The notes beneath the pieces were generated by a model. It saw only the letters and a list, made by a program, of their open reading frames with translations, made no database searches and was not told the DNA's origin. From positions 60,915 to 124,914 of the forward strand of contig JASAMV010003044.1 of NCBI GenBank assembly GCA_030248065.1: a stretch of DNA of 64,000 bases. Reading direction: 5' to 3'. Below are positions 10,082 through 20,157 of the stretch, in pieces. The stretch comes from Rhynchonema sp. JSB1_4 (lineage: Eukaryota; Nematoda; Chromadorea; Monhysterida; Xyalidae). The number at the start of each line of letters is the position of its first letter. Within the stretch, counting starts at the first letter, position 1. The translations under genes and the position numbers were made by a program.

Positions 10082-11843
10082 ATGGACATTCCGTTTGCCG
10101 CAAGATTTTCCGACAGCGAAATTGCTGCGCTGATCCGTGAACATTATGGACTGGAATTTGGCAGAATCAAGCCGTTGGATGGGTATGATGACAGAAACTA
10201 CCATCTCACTCAAATCACAATCACCAATACTGCACACACATCGGTGCGGAACAGAGAATTCACTCATGGATTGGTGTTCAAGGTGACAAACAGAGAAGAC
10301 AGTGCTGTGCGCTTGTTAGCTGGTTAGACTTTTTCAAATTTTTGTTGCGACAGAAATGGCCTCGATTACCTTTTGTCAATCACATCGGGCCATAGGTATT
10401 TTAGACACTTTTTAGCTGCAATTTGCACCTAAAATTTCAGAATTACACCTAAAAATTGGAGATTAGGTGCAACTTGAACCTAGATTTTTTACATTTTGTT
10501 CATAAAACAAAATTCTAGGGGCAAGTTGCATCTAAAATTTGACATACTAAGTGCAAGTTGCACCCAGTAAATTTTGAAAGGAAAACTATGCATCGGGCAA
10601 GTCTAGCCCAACATTTGTTCAGAGGCGCACGTATCCCTGCTGCAGCATGCACGTGCGCACGGCGTGCCCTGTGCAACACCCGTGCCATTGAGAAACGGGG
10701 CATTGGTGACGAGGGTGCAAGGCAAGAACAGCGGTTCGTTTTGGATTGTTTCAAATGTGCCAGATTCCGCCACATATTTTGCAAGCAAATAACTAAACCA
10801 GACACGAACCTATACGCCATCCGGTTGGTGGACTTTCTGCCCGGTCAAATCCTGTTGAACGCGCCGGTGACGCGAAGCCTATTGTTTGAATGTGGCCAGC
10901 TGCTCGCAAAGTTCAGATGTGCATCACAGGTGTACATTTGTAAATTTCTCATCGCTGTCAGGTGCTTTATATTTGATCACACCGAATCTGCTTGAAAACG
11001 CAGACTTTCTCACACGACGGCTATCGGTGTTTCCGACACGCATGGTCGATACCGACATTGGAACGGGTGGAGGATAAAAAGTCGTGCATTGAAATCGGGT
11101 GGAAGCGTGATTTGGTGGATCGAGTACTGCGCGAATACGAACAAAGAGTGGTGCCCGTCTATGATGCCCTTCCGTCAGGTAATATGTAACATTTAGGTCT
11201 TTATGCTGTACTTGCATAATTTGAAATTGTAATTCACAACAATTGTTTCGCATACGGTGCTACAGGCATCATACACAGCGATTTGAATGAAGCCAATGTG
11301 CTTGTCTCGAAACGTGCTGACTCAGAGAACGAATATCACGTAGGCCCTAATTTATTTGGAAGCACGTAGTCGACAAAGCAACAGGCACTCGCGTTGTATT
11401 TGCAGGTTTCCGGTCTGCTTGACTTTTCCGACACGCACTATGGCCCCTGGCTGATCGATGTTACAAATTGTGTGATATATATGATGTTGTTGCCGTCAGA
11501 CATACCGCTGTTGCAGGTTACTAAACTTGAGCGTGATGAATGTTTCAACAACAATGTTTCATTGATATGCTTGCAGATCGGCGGCCGTGTTCTGTCCGGT
11601 TACCAAAGCCTGAACGTCGCCCTATCCCCTGCCGAACTGCAACTAGCCCGTTTGTGCATGTGTGCACGATTGACACTTTCGTTGGTGATCGGATGGTACA
11701 CCTTTTTGGCACAGCCAGAAAACGGCCAGTATTTGCTAAAAACTCAGGACAAAGGATGGGGAATGCTCAACAAACTGCTGCTGGAGACCACCGATCAAGA
11801 CTTGGTCGCATCTTGGACCGACGACGCTTCGAAACCCAACTGA
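10082..11843 (+). CDS. HYKK: Hydroxylysine kinase (aminoglycoside phosphotransferase fold)
   Basis: Seven exons: 10082-10322, 10623-10733, 10802-10929, 11004-11178, 11266-11339, 11406-11516 and 11577-11843. They give 1107 nt and 368 residues, close to the human length. Visible blocks are LKPLxSYDD-like IKPLDGYDDRNYH, GLVFKVTNREDSAVRLLAEA, HARAHGVPCATPVP and YAIRLVDFLPGQ. The catalytic loop is GIIHSDLNEANVLV (H222, D224, N226-type), followed by the metal-binding region VSGLLDFSDTHYGPW. The family phosphorylates 5-hydroxylysine with GTP in lysine and collagen breakdown. The predicted intron 11517-11576 is 60 bases, has no stop and keeps the frame, so retention would add 20 residues. The start ATG is the first after the upstream gene. 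Confidence 0.93.
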
Positions 11844-12253
11844 TTTCACGCTTGTCACATTGTTATCGTAAAAATACCACCATGGCACTTCGAGACGGTT
11901 GTCAAATAACTGCTCGTTCATGGTGTATTAGATTTTGGATGTTTTATTATTTCTTTCACTTCGAACAATGAATACAGTACATCACCAGCATGGTTTCGAT
12001 GAAAGCCTCGAATTCGGCACGACCGTGTTTGTCATTACTATTGTGTGCCACCACTTTTCGGCCAGGTACAGTACTTGGCAGATTGTGGAGCTTCCGACGG
12101 AGTGTGCTTCTGCACATTGTGCCCCGGCATGCAAAAAAGTGTCTGGTTGTTAGTCTCGACTGAACAAAGAAGCATGAGGCAACCAGCGATTTCGCTAGTT
12201 TTGACTTTGAGTACGGAAGACGAGCGATGGTTGGGTGACGTGACATAACATTA
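11844..12253 (+). other. Spacer after hydroxylysine kinase
   Basis: Non-coding interval. Short ORFs on both strands show no family pattern or consistent splice sites. I see no gene. Confidence 0.4.
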
Positions 12254-12360
12254 TATACACCAGATATGAACCGCCATCGATGGTGAAAATGGTGCTTACT
12301 AATCCAGGCGAAATGCGAGCTGCACGACTACGAGCAACGAGGTTCGCCTATCTGGCACAT
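12254..12360 (+). pseudogene. Decayed copy of the leader and first exon of the PAN-domain gene
   Basis: The text GCCATCGAT, then CAGGCGAAATGC, AGCTGC and TACTCGTATTCAGG parallels 12,898-13,020 (GCCATCGAT, CAGGCAAAATGC, AAGCAGC, CACTCGTACTCAGG) at the same spacing. The reading frame from its ATG gives a basic peptide rather than a signal peptide. This suggests a tandem duplication of the 5' end that has since decayed. Confidence 0.5.
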
Positions 12361-12943
12361 CGTATTTGGGGTACTCGTATTCAGGTCCGCAATTACTGAG
12401 ACGTATTTCCATCGTTTTTTCCAACATTTGTCGCAATGTCACCTCTCTCTGAATAACATAACTCTCATACTGACGCAATACGGCTGCTTGCGTCATCCAT
12501 TATCACTGTGCGCGTGTTTGTGTTTATGGAAAACGGTTGCCCGACAACGGGTGCTTGACTAGTGGCAAGCCCAAATTGTGCCTTGTTGTTGTGCATAGGT
12601 ATGTGTGGCCGCTCAGTTGCAATAGGTTGGGTTGAGATATATTGGTTGATGATTATCGTTTATCAACTACATGCCAAACTGCTAAGCCAAACACAAAGCA
12701 AGCATGATAGTGTCTGTGTGCATGCGGACTGTATACGTTGTGGTGGGTATGTTGATCAATATTCACGCATGGCATGCTCGCGGATCCATGCCAACATGCT
12801 CACACATGGTAACATTACACGCGGGGAGTCCATCAGCTCATTTATTGTTTGGCGGCTAACGTCTGTCACCACGATTAGACACCACCTGGGTATGATGAAT
12901 CGCCATCGATACTAAAATCATTCGGCTTGGTGGTTCAGGCAAA
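12361..12943 (+). other. Spacer upstream of the PAN-domain gene
   Basis: No exon is recognised. The ORFs here lack family features. It may hold the promoter of the gene starting at 12,944. Confidence 0.35.
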
Positions 12944-14437
12944 ATGCAAGCAGCAATGAGGTGCATCTATTTGACGGTGTTGTTCGTGATGCACATCGTG
13001 CTTGTGCACTCGTACTCAGGTTCGGGAACAGAAAGACGCATTTGTCGATCATTGTTTGCGTCTTCGTTGACCATGCCCCCTTCACAGACCAGCTGCGTGA
13101 CGTGTGTGAGTCCTACAGCAACAACCAGACCCATTCTGGTGCATACGTCGGTCGCAGTTGTTACGTCCGGGTGACCGGACCGGGCAATTTTGCGTCAGCT
13201 GTGGCCACTTGTGCTGCACTCACATTGGCACCTGGCGTTGACAATGGACGACTCGCTTACACTATCATACAACGAAGACCGGTCATGAGGGCTCTGTATG
13301 CGAAAGTATATCATTTTGTTATGCTTGCTGAAACATTGGCCAGAATTGATTTCGTTGCCACGTTTGGTTAGCGTGTTGATGATCAGGTAGCGGCTCTGCA
13401 CAACTCAACAGCGTCGCCATGAAACGATGTCGGCCATTCGACTCCATTTTTGTCATGAAATTGTACCTTCATGATGAATTTTAGTTCCCGTCCGCGGTGA
13501 ACATGCTGTATGTGAGCGTGGTGCAGGTGCCTCTCACTGGTGAACCGGTCGGGACATGGAAAATTTGTGTGGACGAAACACAGTCTGACTGTTACGAGGT
13601 TCGCTGAACCCTTGTTATATACATTGAGCAACATACAAACAGTACACACACTACATCCATATTATCTGTGTAATCACCGGTGCCTGAGATTCTTTGTTGC
13701 TCCAACACGGCGACCAGGCTACGAACGACTGCCGCACTGGAAGTCACGCACACACAACACACAGATGCACACGATTTGCAATCACGCGCCTCTCACTCAG
13801 GTACCCGGTGACGTTTTGCCGTGGTTCAAGAACACGGCCAATGGTGTGCTGGAGCCGAACAACGGTGCGAACACTCAGCACCACGCATCCGTGCACATCG
13901 ACCCGACATTGACGACCGCCACGGACACGGACGGACTGGCCGATGCAACTGATGGCCAAAACAATTATTCCCCGTTGTGCGAATTTCGTTGGTTCCTCAC
14001 GCTTTCTCTTTTTTAGTTCGGTTCACCTTGAGCTTGGGTTGTGCAAAGATCTTTGACTCACTGTCATTTTTTCTTCACAGCCGATCGTTTCAAGCAGCAG
14101 CGGTTTGACCTGGTGGCCGATGGTTACCGAGCACCGACCATCGCTCAATTGCCCGACACTTTTTTGGTGAGCTCAATAATGGACTGTGCCGACAGATGTT
14201 TCAAACGACTACCAGCATGCGCCAGTTTCAGTTTCAATCCGGCAACAAGTGAGGACTCTCTTCTTGTTCAATCTGCACCAAGTTCGATTCTTTCTACTCC
14301 TCTTTCAACTAATTTCCGTTTCAGACGGCTGCGTGCTGCAGTACATGATGTACACAGACTTTGAAACATTTGATCGCAGTCAACCACAAGCATCGCCCGG
14401 TTGGCAGTGGTATGAACCGATTTATAGCTTTGACTGA
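12944..14437 (+). CDS. Secreted PAN/apple-domain protein, 291 residues
   Basis: Six exons: 12944-13019, 13088-13305, 13485-13598, 13801-13987, 14081-14248 and 14325-14437. They total 876 nt with all phases matching. The N terminus has a hydrophobic signal peptide (IYLTVLFVMHIVLVHS). Exon 2 holds a cysteine-bearing region (CESYSNNQTHSGAYVGRSCY, then FASAVATCAALTL) that resembles a lectin-like or divergent apple module. Exon 4 is low complexity and rich in Thr/Asp/Asn. Exons 5-6 encode a PAN/apple domain: DLVADGYR, SSIMDCADRCFKRLPACASF, then NGCVLQYMMYTD. PAN domains bind proteins or glycans. The ligand here is unknown. A relative is at 51.4-53.4 kb. Confidence 0.75.
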
Positions 14438-15203
14438 CTTACTACCACCAATGCGTACAGTATGTCGACTGTGTTTCATGTCATCATTACAGGGTGTGTT
14501 TGTGTCTTGACTGAGCCACACTGATTATTATATTGCTAATGCACACGTACAAGTATTGCTACAACTGATTTTACACATGTACAGTTCTACCGGTTGGTAA
14601 TAAAATAGGCACTATGACATTTATCAAAGTTGCTCTCAATTGTTTACACTCGGCGTTCATTCGGATGTTCACAAATTGAATATTTTGTTCCAATTAAATT
14701 TTATTGATAGTGGGTGGAACCACAGGACACCAGTTACACGTGCCATCAAATTGGGATTACTTGTAGTTGAAGTGAGCCACTATAGCGTCATGTCAGACCA
14801 TGCTAACTTTTCTGTCGTGCATCCATCCCATTTACTTAGATTGGGTTTCGGTTGTCAGTCTAATATTGCTGCGGTGGCACGGTTATAATGAAGTCGCAAT
14901 GTATGTCAAAATGTGCCCGTGAGATCAGATACCCAACTACCATCTTCGCTGAAACCCCCATAACATGAAATGTCTGCCGTCCGCCGCTTGGACCGCGCCC
15001 TTCACAATTTTCACTGATGCACAGAGAGGTGAAAATTCGAGACCGGAGAGTTTCGACACACTGGCGGTGTTCTTGGACTTGTCCACGGTATACCATATTC
15101 GCCTGAACTGTGCGACCAGTCCCAAGGCGGAGCCATATCCCATGTATTTCCCAAAAGCCGATGACACCCAAGCGGTACACAAAAGTCGATAAAAACAAAC
15201 GGG
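14438..15203 (+). other. Spacer; possible coding fragment at about 14,950-15,190
   Basis: Bases 14,950-15,190 are open in both orientations (plus SFDTLAVFLDLSTVYHIRL; minus GKYMGYGSALGLVAQFRR) with a more gene-like composition than the surroundings. No convincing splice chain or family was found, so it is not called as a gene. Confidence 0.3.
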
Positions 15204-15324
15204 CTGATTGTTCAGTCGTCACTCATGTGGTCAACGCAAATCGTCAACACGGATCCCGAATAAGCGGAATTAGGCTGCATTGACGCCCTGCGACGATGAA
15301 CGTTGACCACACGAACATAAGCCA
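15204..15324. mobile_element. GTGGTCAA-type hairpin MITE, copy 1
   Basis: The left arm GGCTGATT...CATGTGGTCAACG and right arm CGTTGACCACACG...ATAAGCC form an imperfect hairpin. It shares its end motif (GGCTTA/GGCTAA) and GTGGTCAA subterminal box with copies at 16.4, 17.9, 26.4 and 51.5 kb. Confidence 0.6.
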
Positions 15325-16094
15325 TGAAGCGAACTTTTCAGATTGTGCGTTGTGCTCATTTTCCTCATCTGATGCACGAAAAACTCGGGGTTGCCTGGTG
15401 CGTCTGTGTGTGACATGCATGCTGTTGGATTACAACAGATTATTGTTCTTGCGTTGTTGTTCTTTTTTGCTCTTGCTGTAATACGTATCTGGACAACATG
15501 TACATGTTGTGTGTTACTCTCTTGTTTTCTTCTCGGTTTGCATCATTTTTGCTGTTGCTCACTTGACCTTGTGTTCGTGCGTCTTATTTTTCGTTTGGCG
15601 ATTGCTGCAGATCACAATTCTCAGTTGTCTGTCAATCCAAACCAGCGTCCTATCAACGTGCATTCATCATGTCGTACGCGTATCGATCAAACAACTATCA
15701 GCACTATACGATCACTCCGACGACGACGAAGTGTTGAATTTGCAAGTCCGATTCTCGCGATCTCAGAATCGTCCCACTTATGCTGGCCAAATGGAGACAC
15801 GATCTGACGGTTGGTGTCGGTGGGAAGCGGCTTTCTGCGTTGCACGTTTATTTGGTGCACGTGATATCATTACGACTTCGGTACGGTTGTCTTTTCATGG
15901 CACTGGCATTTGGACAGTTACGTACATACCCGATGTTTCATACAGGGCAAAACTGCTGCTTGCACGGCACATACCCAGTTGATGGAATCATTGGGATACC
16001 ATGAAGAGCACAAAACAGCTTGCATGACACTTGGTTTCTGAATAATCCCCATGAAGACCACAACAAACGACATCCCCTTTCACACGTTTTGCAG
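15325..16094 (+). other. Possible upstream exons of the unrecognised gene at 16.1 kb
   Basis: A candidate start at 15,669 (MSYAYRSNNYQHYTITPTTT) could join through GTGTTG/CTCAG splice sites to a short exon ending near 15,808 in phase 0, which fits the next exon at 16,095. The signal is weak and no family supports it. Confidence 0.25.
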
Positions 16095-17435
16095 CCCGCA
16101 ACGGCCCCGCGTCGACGTCATCGGGCGCATTGCCGCAGCAAATTGGTCACGGTCAAATGGGGCGCACAACAAAAGAGATGGGCGTTCATTGCTGCCAAAT
16201 ACGGAAAGGTGTTCTTCGAGCTCAAGAATGCGCTGGCGTTCATCCAAGCATGCAACGACGCCAAGATGACGCAAAATGAAGGTTATTTAAGTTTTAATAC
16301 GCTGTTTTGATTGAGTTCCATAGCAGTTGACACATAGAGTAGCGGTTGGTGATCAAAGTTGGTGGTGATAGGATCTGATCATCTGCCTTAGTTACGTGTT
16401 TTTTTGGGCTTACCGTGGTCAAATTAGATCGTCAATTCTTGTCGTCAACTCAATGCATTAGTTTTCGCGCCCATTTTGGGCTGCTTAAATTGACGAAGTG
16501 ATTTGACCACTGTGGCATTAGCCTTGTTTTGCATCATGGACGTGTCGAAATTGGTGGCTCCAGTAAATTTCTAAAGTAACATCCTTCTTTTTGGCAAGAA
16601 TGTTGCGTGACCAAGGCAAACTATTCCAATCGCATCACCAAGTTAACACCAGCCTTGATGTTTCACAGACTCATAGTGCACAGCTGTGCAGGTTATAGTC
16701 GTTAGTCTTGTATCAGCACACACGTGTTTATCTATACTGCACTTGAGCTGTAACCGCACGTCGTGTGGTGCAATGTCACCCAACGCAATTGTGTTTCACC
16801 ACAGCCGGAATATTATGATGAACAAGTGAATAAGCACCAAGACTAGAATCAAATTAGGGATTGGATCGGATCTGCCGAGTCACGTCAACTTTTCGAATTA
16901 AAGATATTATTTTAACGGTCAGCTGGGTCAAAATTAATGCAATCAGTAAATTTCCGATTATCGGAATGATAAAAGAACTTACGTGGCCAAAGTCCAAAAA
17001 TGCCGCTCCATGATTGCAGGAAAGACAATTGTCGCGTTCGAAGATGCCACGGCCCCTGGAGCCGCTGGTCAGTTGAGCGTGACCCGAAATGCGCGCACCT
17101 ATAGAATTCAACGACATGACAATCGGTACGTTATACTTTATACGTATAGAACACCACAGCGCACATCACGGTAGCACCGCGCCTGAGCAGAAGACAGTTG
17201 GCGGTTTTGTTGACGAATTTTGGCTGAATTTTGCCCACTGATCTATCCTGTTCGGGCTGCTCAACACAAGGCAATAGCAATCAACCAGTTTCATCGTTCC
17301 GATTTCAGCGAAAGCAAGAGCGGCTGGGTGGATCTGCAGTGGCGATCGGTGGCCGAAATCATATCTGAGCTGGACAGGTGTCTTCGAGCGGGCGATCGTT
17401 CGCGAGACGCCACCACCGTGTGTTACGATCGTTGA
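16095..17435 (+). CDS. C-terminal exons of an unrecognised protein
   Basis: Three exons, 16095-16281, 17020-17125 and 17309-17435, join in matching phases (1 then 2) and end in TGA. The encoded segment includes KLVTVKWGAQQKRWAFIAAK, KVFFELKNALAFIQACNDAK, GKTIVAFEDATAPGAAGQLS, RTYRIQRHDNRESKSGWVD and LQWRSVAEIISELDRCLRAG. It is basic, apparently soluble, and mixes beta- and helix-type stretches. I do not recognise the family. The N terminus is not established. Intron 1 (738 bases) contains a hairpin MITE. Confidence 0.5.
16406..16523. mobile_element. GTGGTCAA-type hairpin MITE, copy 2
   Basis: The left side GGGCTTACCGTGGTCAAATT pairs loosely with the right side AAGTGATTTGACCACTG...ATTAGCC. 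The core TTTCGCGCCCATTTTGGGCT is shared with copy 3. Confidence 0.65.
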
Positions 17436-17867
17436 ATCATGTATATGACATTGCGAGGTGCGTGTGAAACAGCTGCTTAATAGACACAGGGGTGCAAACG
17501 GAATGCAGTTGTGGAAGTTGGACTCCAGTTATAGTACAGATGCCACAACAAGTTTGCTCCCGGTGGCTTTTGGCCCGCTGCTTCGATTGCCTTCGATATT
17601 AGAGTTTCATTTGTGGATTTTGTTGTGTTGAACACACCACCGATTATCTTGATCTAGCATGATTTTATTATGAGCTCTGTAAAATATCAGCAAATCACTA
17701 AATATGCATTTGCGATTCTCGGGTGTTTTGGAAATGTTCCAATGTTGCAGAATATTCCACCCAACAGTTGTGTGTGGTGTTCTTCAATTAGCTAGTATTT
17801 TTGTTATTCACGTTCAGAACTGTTGTTCAACGCATGAATTGTGAATTTGCCAAAGTCGGCTTTTTCA
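17436..17867 (+). other. Spacer, no gene seen
   Basis: Sequence following the TGA at 17,435. No ORF with family features, no RNA gene and no clear repeat. Confidence 0.4.
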
Positions 17868-18003
17868 GGCTTATAGTTATGTGGTCAAATCATCTCGTCA
17901 AATAAAGTCGTCGAACACATGTATCGGTTTTCGCGCTCATTTGGGGCTCATGTGTTCGACGACTTTCTTTGACGAGATGATTCGACGACAAAACCATTAG
18001 CCC
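17868..18003. mobile_element. GTGGTCAA-type hairpin MITE, copy 3
   Basis: The left arm ATGTGGTCAAATCATCTCGT and CGTCGAACACATG pair with CATGTGTTCGACGACTTT and GACGAGATGATTCGACGACA. The core TTTCGCGCTCATTTGGGGCT matches copies 2 and 5. The ends read GGCTTA and TTAGCC. Confidence 0.7.
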
Positions 18004-20157
18004 TTTTATCAGAACAATGCTTTATCACTTCGCTACCCACATGTCTTGACTCTGATTATTTCTTGTTTGGTCACATTTATCGTGTCGCAATCCATTTCTC
18101 ATAAAGTAATTGTGTCAAGTCGAAATGTAAAAACTGCTTTATTTATCCCTTGGAGTTCATTTTTGTGCATACAAGGCTCAGCAAAAGACCAAATTTTTAC
18201 AAATTCCAAGATTTGATTAGCAGTGACCGGAAGAATCGCACAGATGGCAATGATATGAACCGATTTTTTTTATAAAAGAAAAACATTTAACGATCAACTG
18301 TCACTTCGAAAATCGTTGGCCTTGCTGCAACAACCTTCAACATTGAATCGGACACGTCAACACGTGAACGATGACAGAAGTATAACCGGGCGTGACGATC
18401 TTTCAGTTGAACTCGTTCTCGTGTTCTATTTTAAACGGTAGTGATCAGGCAACAATTTTGTCATTGTTCATTGTTGGACACCTTTGTTCTACACCAGTCT
18501 AACCAACCCGATTCTGATATTGCTAACCTATCGCTCCCGATGGCTATGTAGATGATGACGACGACCGTGCCGCTTGAACGTTCGTGAATTCGGGTGTAAA
18601 AATTGTTACAAATACATAATGATGCGAGTGGATCTTACGCGCGCAATAACTGTGTCCCTTTGCTGCTCTTGTCTTTTATCCTCTGTTTTTGGGTACTAGC
18701 TTCACGTATTGATTTATATTGTCATTCTTTGTATCGACACCCAACAATTCAGTCCCACTCACTCACTCACTGTGCGTTGTGCACGAAGACACAATTGACT
18801 CAAACTTGACTCTTCACTTTAGTTTCGGCTTATACCCTTGTTGTGCGCGCGGTTCATTCTGTTGGCAGATGTGGCAGTGTAATCAAATCACTCATTTTTT
18901 GCGTTTTTGTTGCCGGTTGAAGCTGACTTGAGTTGCAATCAGCAATTCCCAAAGACACGCGGTGCACCTGGTCATCATCGGTGTGAATAAACAGTCAACA
19001 ATTGTCATGAAGAGTGCAATGGTGACGCAAACCTGCCACGCACACTCAGAGCATACATTATTGTCAGATCACAATTCTGATCTTCCAGTAGTTGGACAAC
19101 GAGAAGATGATTGGAAACCAGCTTCTGATCCAGCCAGCCAGCAGCACACTTCTACGCTCGTGCACCCAGTCCTATGTCTGCCTCACTGACCGACTGACTT
19201 TCAGAGTCTGGAAAAAAATAGGGTGTGTCTCCTTCACCTGTTGCTTCGGTGTACATTTGACTGCAGATCCAGCTCCCGCAATGTGCAGAATGACTGGAGT
19301 GAATTTATTTTCCCCCGCTTTATAGCTGGATTGACTTGACTGTTTAATGTTGTGAGTGAGGAAAACTCTGTTGTCTGTTCAGTACTGTACATTTGAGCAG
19401 GTTGTGAATGTTTGCATAAGCACGCGTGGTACGCCCGCGGGTTTGGGTTAAAAGATCGAGTACCACAACTATAAATATGAGCATTTCCACGCTCGATAAA
19501 GTAAAGGGTACCCAGAAAAGTTGGACCGCTTCGCTTATTATTTGTTTGCAACGGCTCACCCAAGCCAACAGTCGTACAGTGTGTTCAGCCAATAATGCAC
19601 AACAACACGATTGGAATTATTATTATTATTTTATTATTATAGACTGTACGGTTGTGTGTGCATTCTAAAGTTTAACCTGAACGCTCTTTGTTCCATCCGT
19701 GTTGTGCATAATTTTGAGTAAAATTAATATTCGAGATAAACTCTCTAATTAGCACAATGAAAATACCCGTTTGAGGGAAATATAAGTGACTCACTGACAC
19801 AAAGCACAATCACTCTGTAATGTATGTCCGAATAATAAATGGCGCATAAGGAGTAAAAACGAGTGTAAAAACTTTCACAGTGCGTGAACAGTCACCAAGT
19901 GGATTAAGATCGTCTTCTTGAGTTGCAGTTATGTATCAACAATGACTCAACGAATACCAGTCAACCGATAAATACAAAGTTCGCCTCTTTCACAGTGGTG
20001 TCTTGTATACATGCATACATAACAGTATGATGTACTCACAGTATGTAAACAAAACTCCACCGCTTTCTGTATTTTTCATTCGAGCAGTGCTCACGCGAAT
20101 CTTATTGTTGTAACTAGCACCCCCTTATTTCAGGGCCCCACCCCAGCTCAAAGCCAA
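18004..20157 (+). other. Spacer upstream of the PAP2-family gene
   Basis: A 2.1-kb interval without a supported gene. It contains an ATT/TTA microsatellite at about 19,616-19,640. The last 22 bases follow an acceptor-like TATTTCAG and are probably 5' untranslated sequence of the next gene. Confidence 0.4.

Noticed and set aside
11956..12246. A 96-codon minus-strand ORF downstream of hydroxylysine kinase
   Set aside because: No family features, an overlapping plus-strand frame of equal quality, and no splice support.
12299..12496. Minus-strand 65-codon ORF (MTQAAVLRQYESYVIQREVT)
   Set aside because: It overlaps the decayed exon duplicate and has no supporting splice sites or partner exons.
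14860..15222. Opposite-strand ORFs of 75-120 codons
   Set aside because: Both strands are open over the same bases and neither shows a family motif or splice chain. It is mentioned only as a weak possibility.
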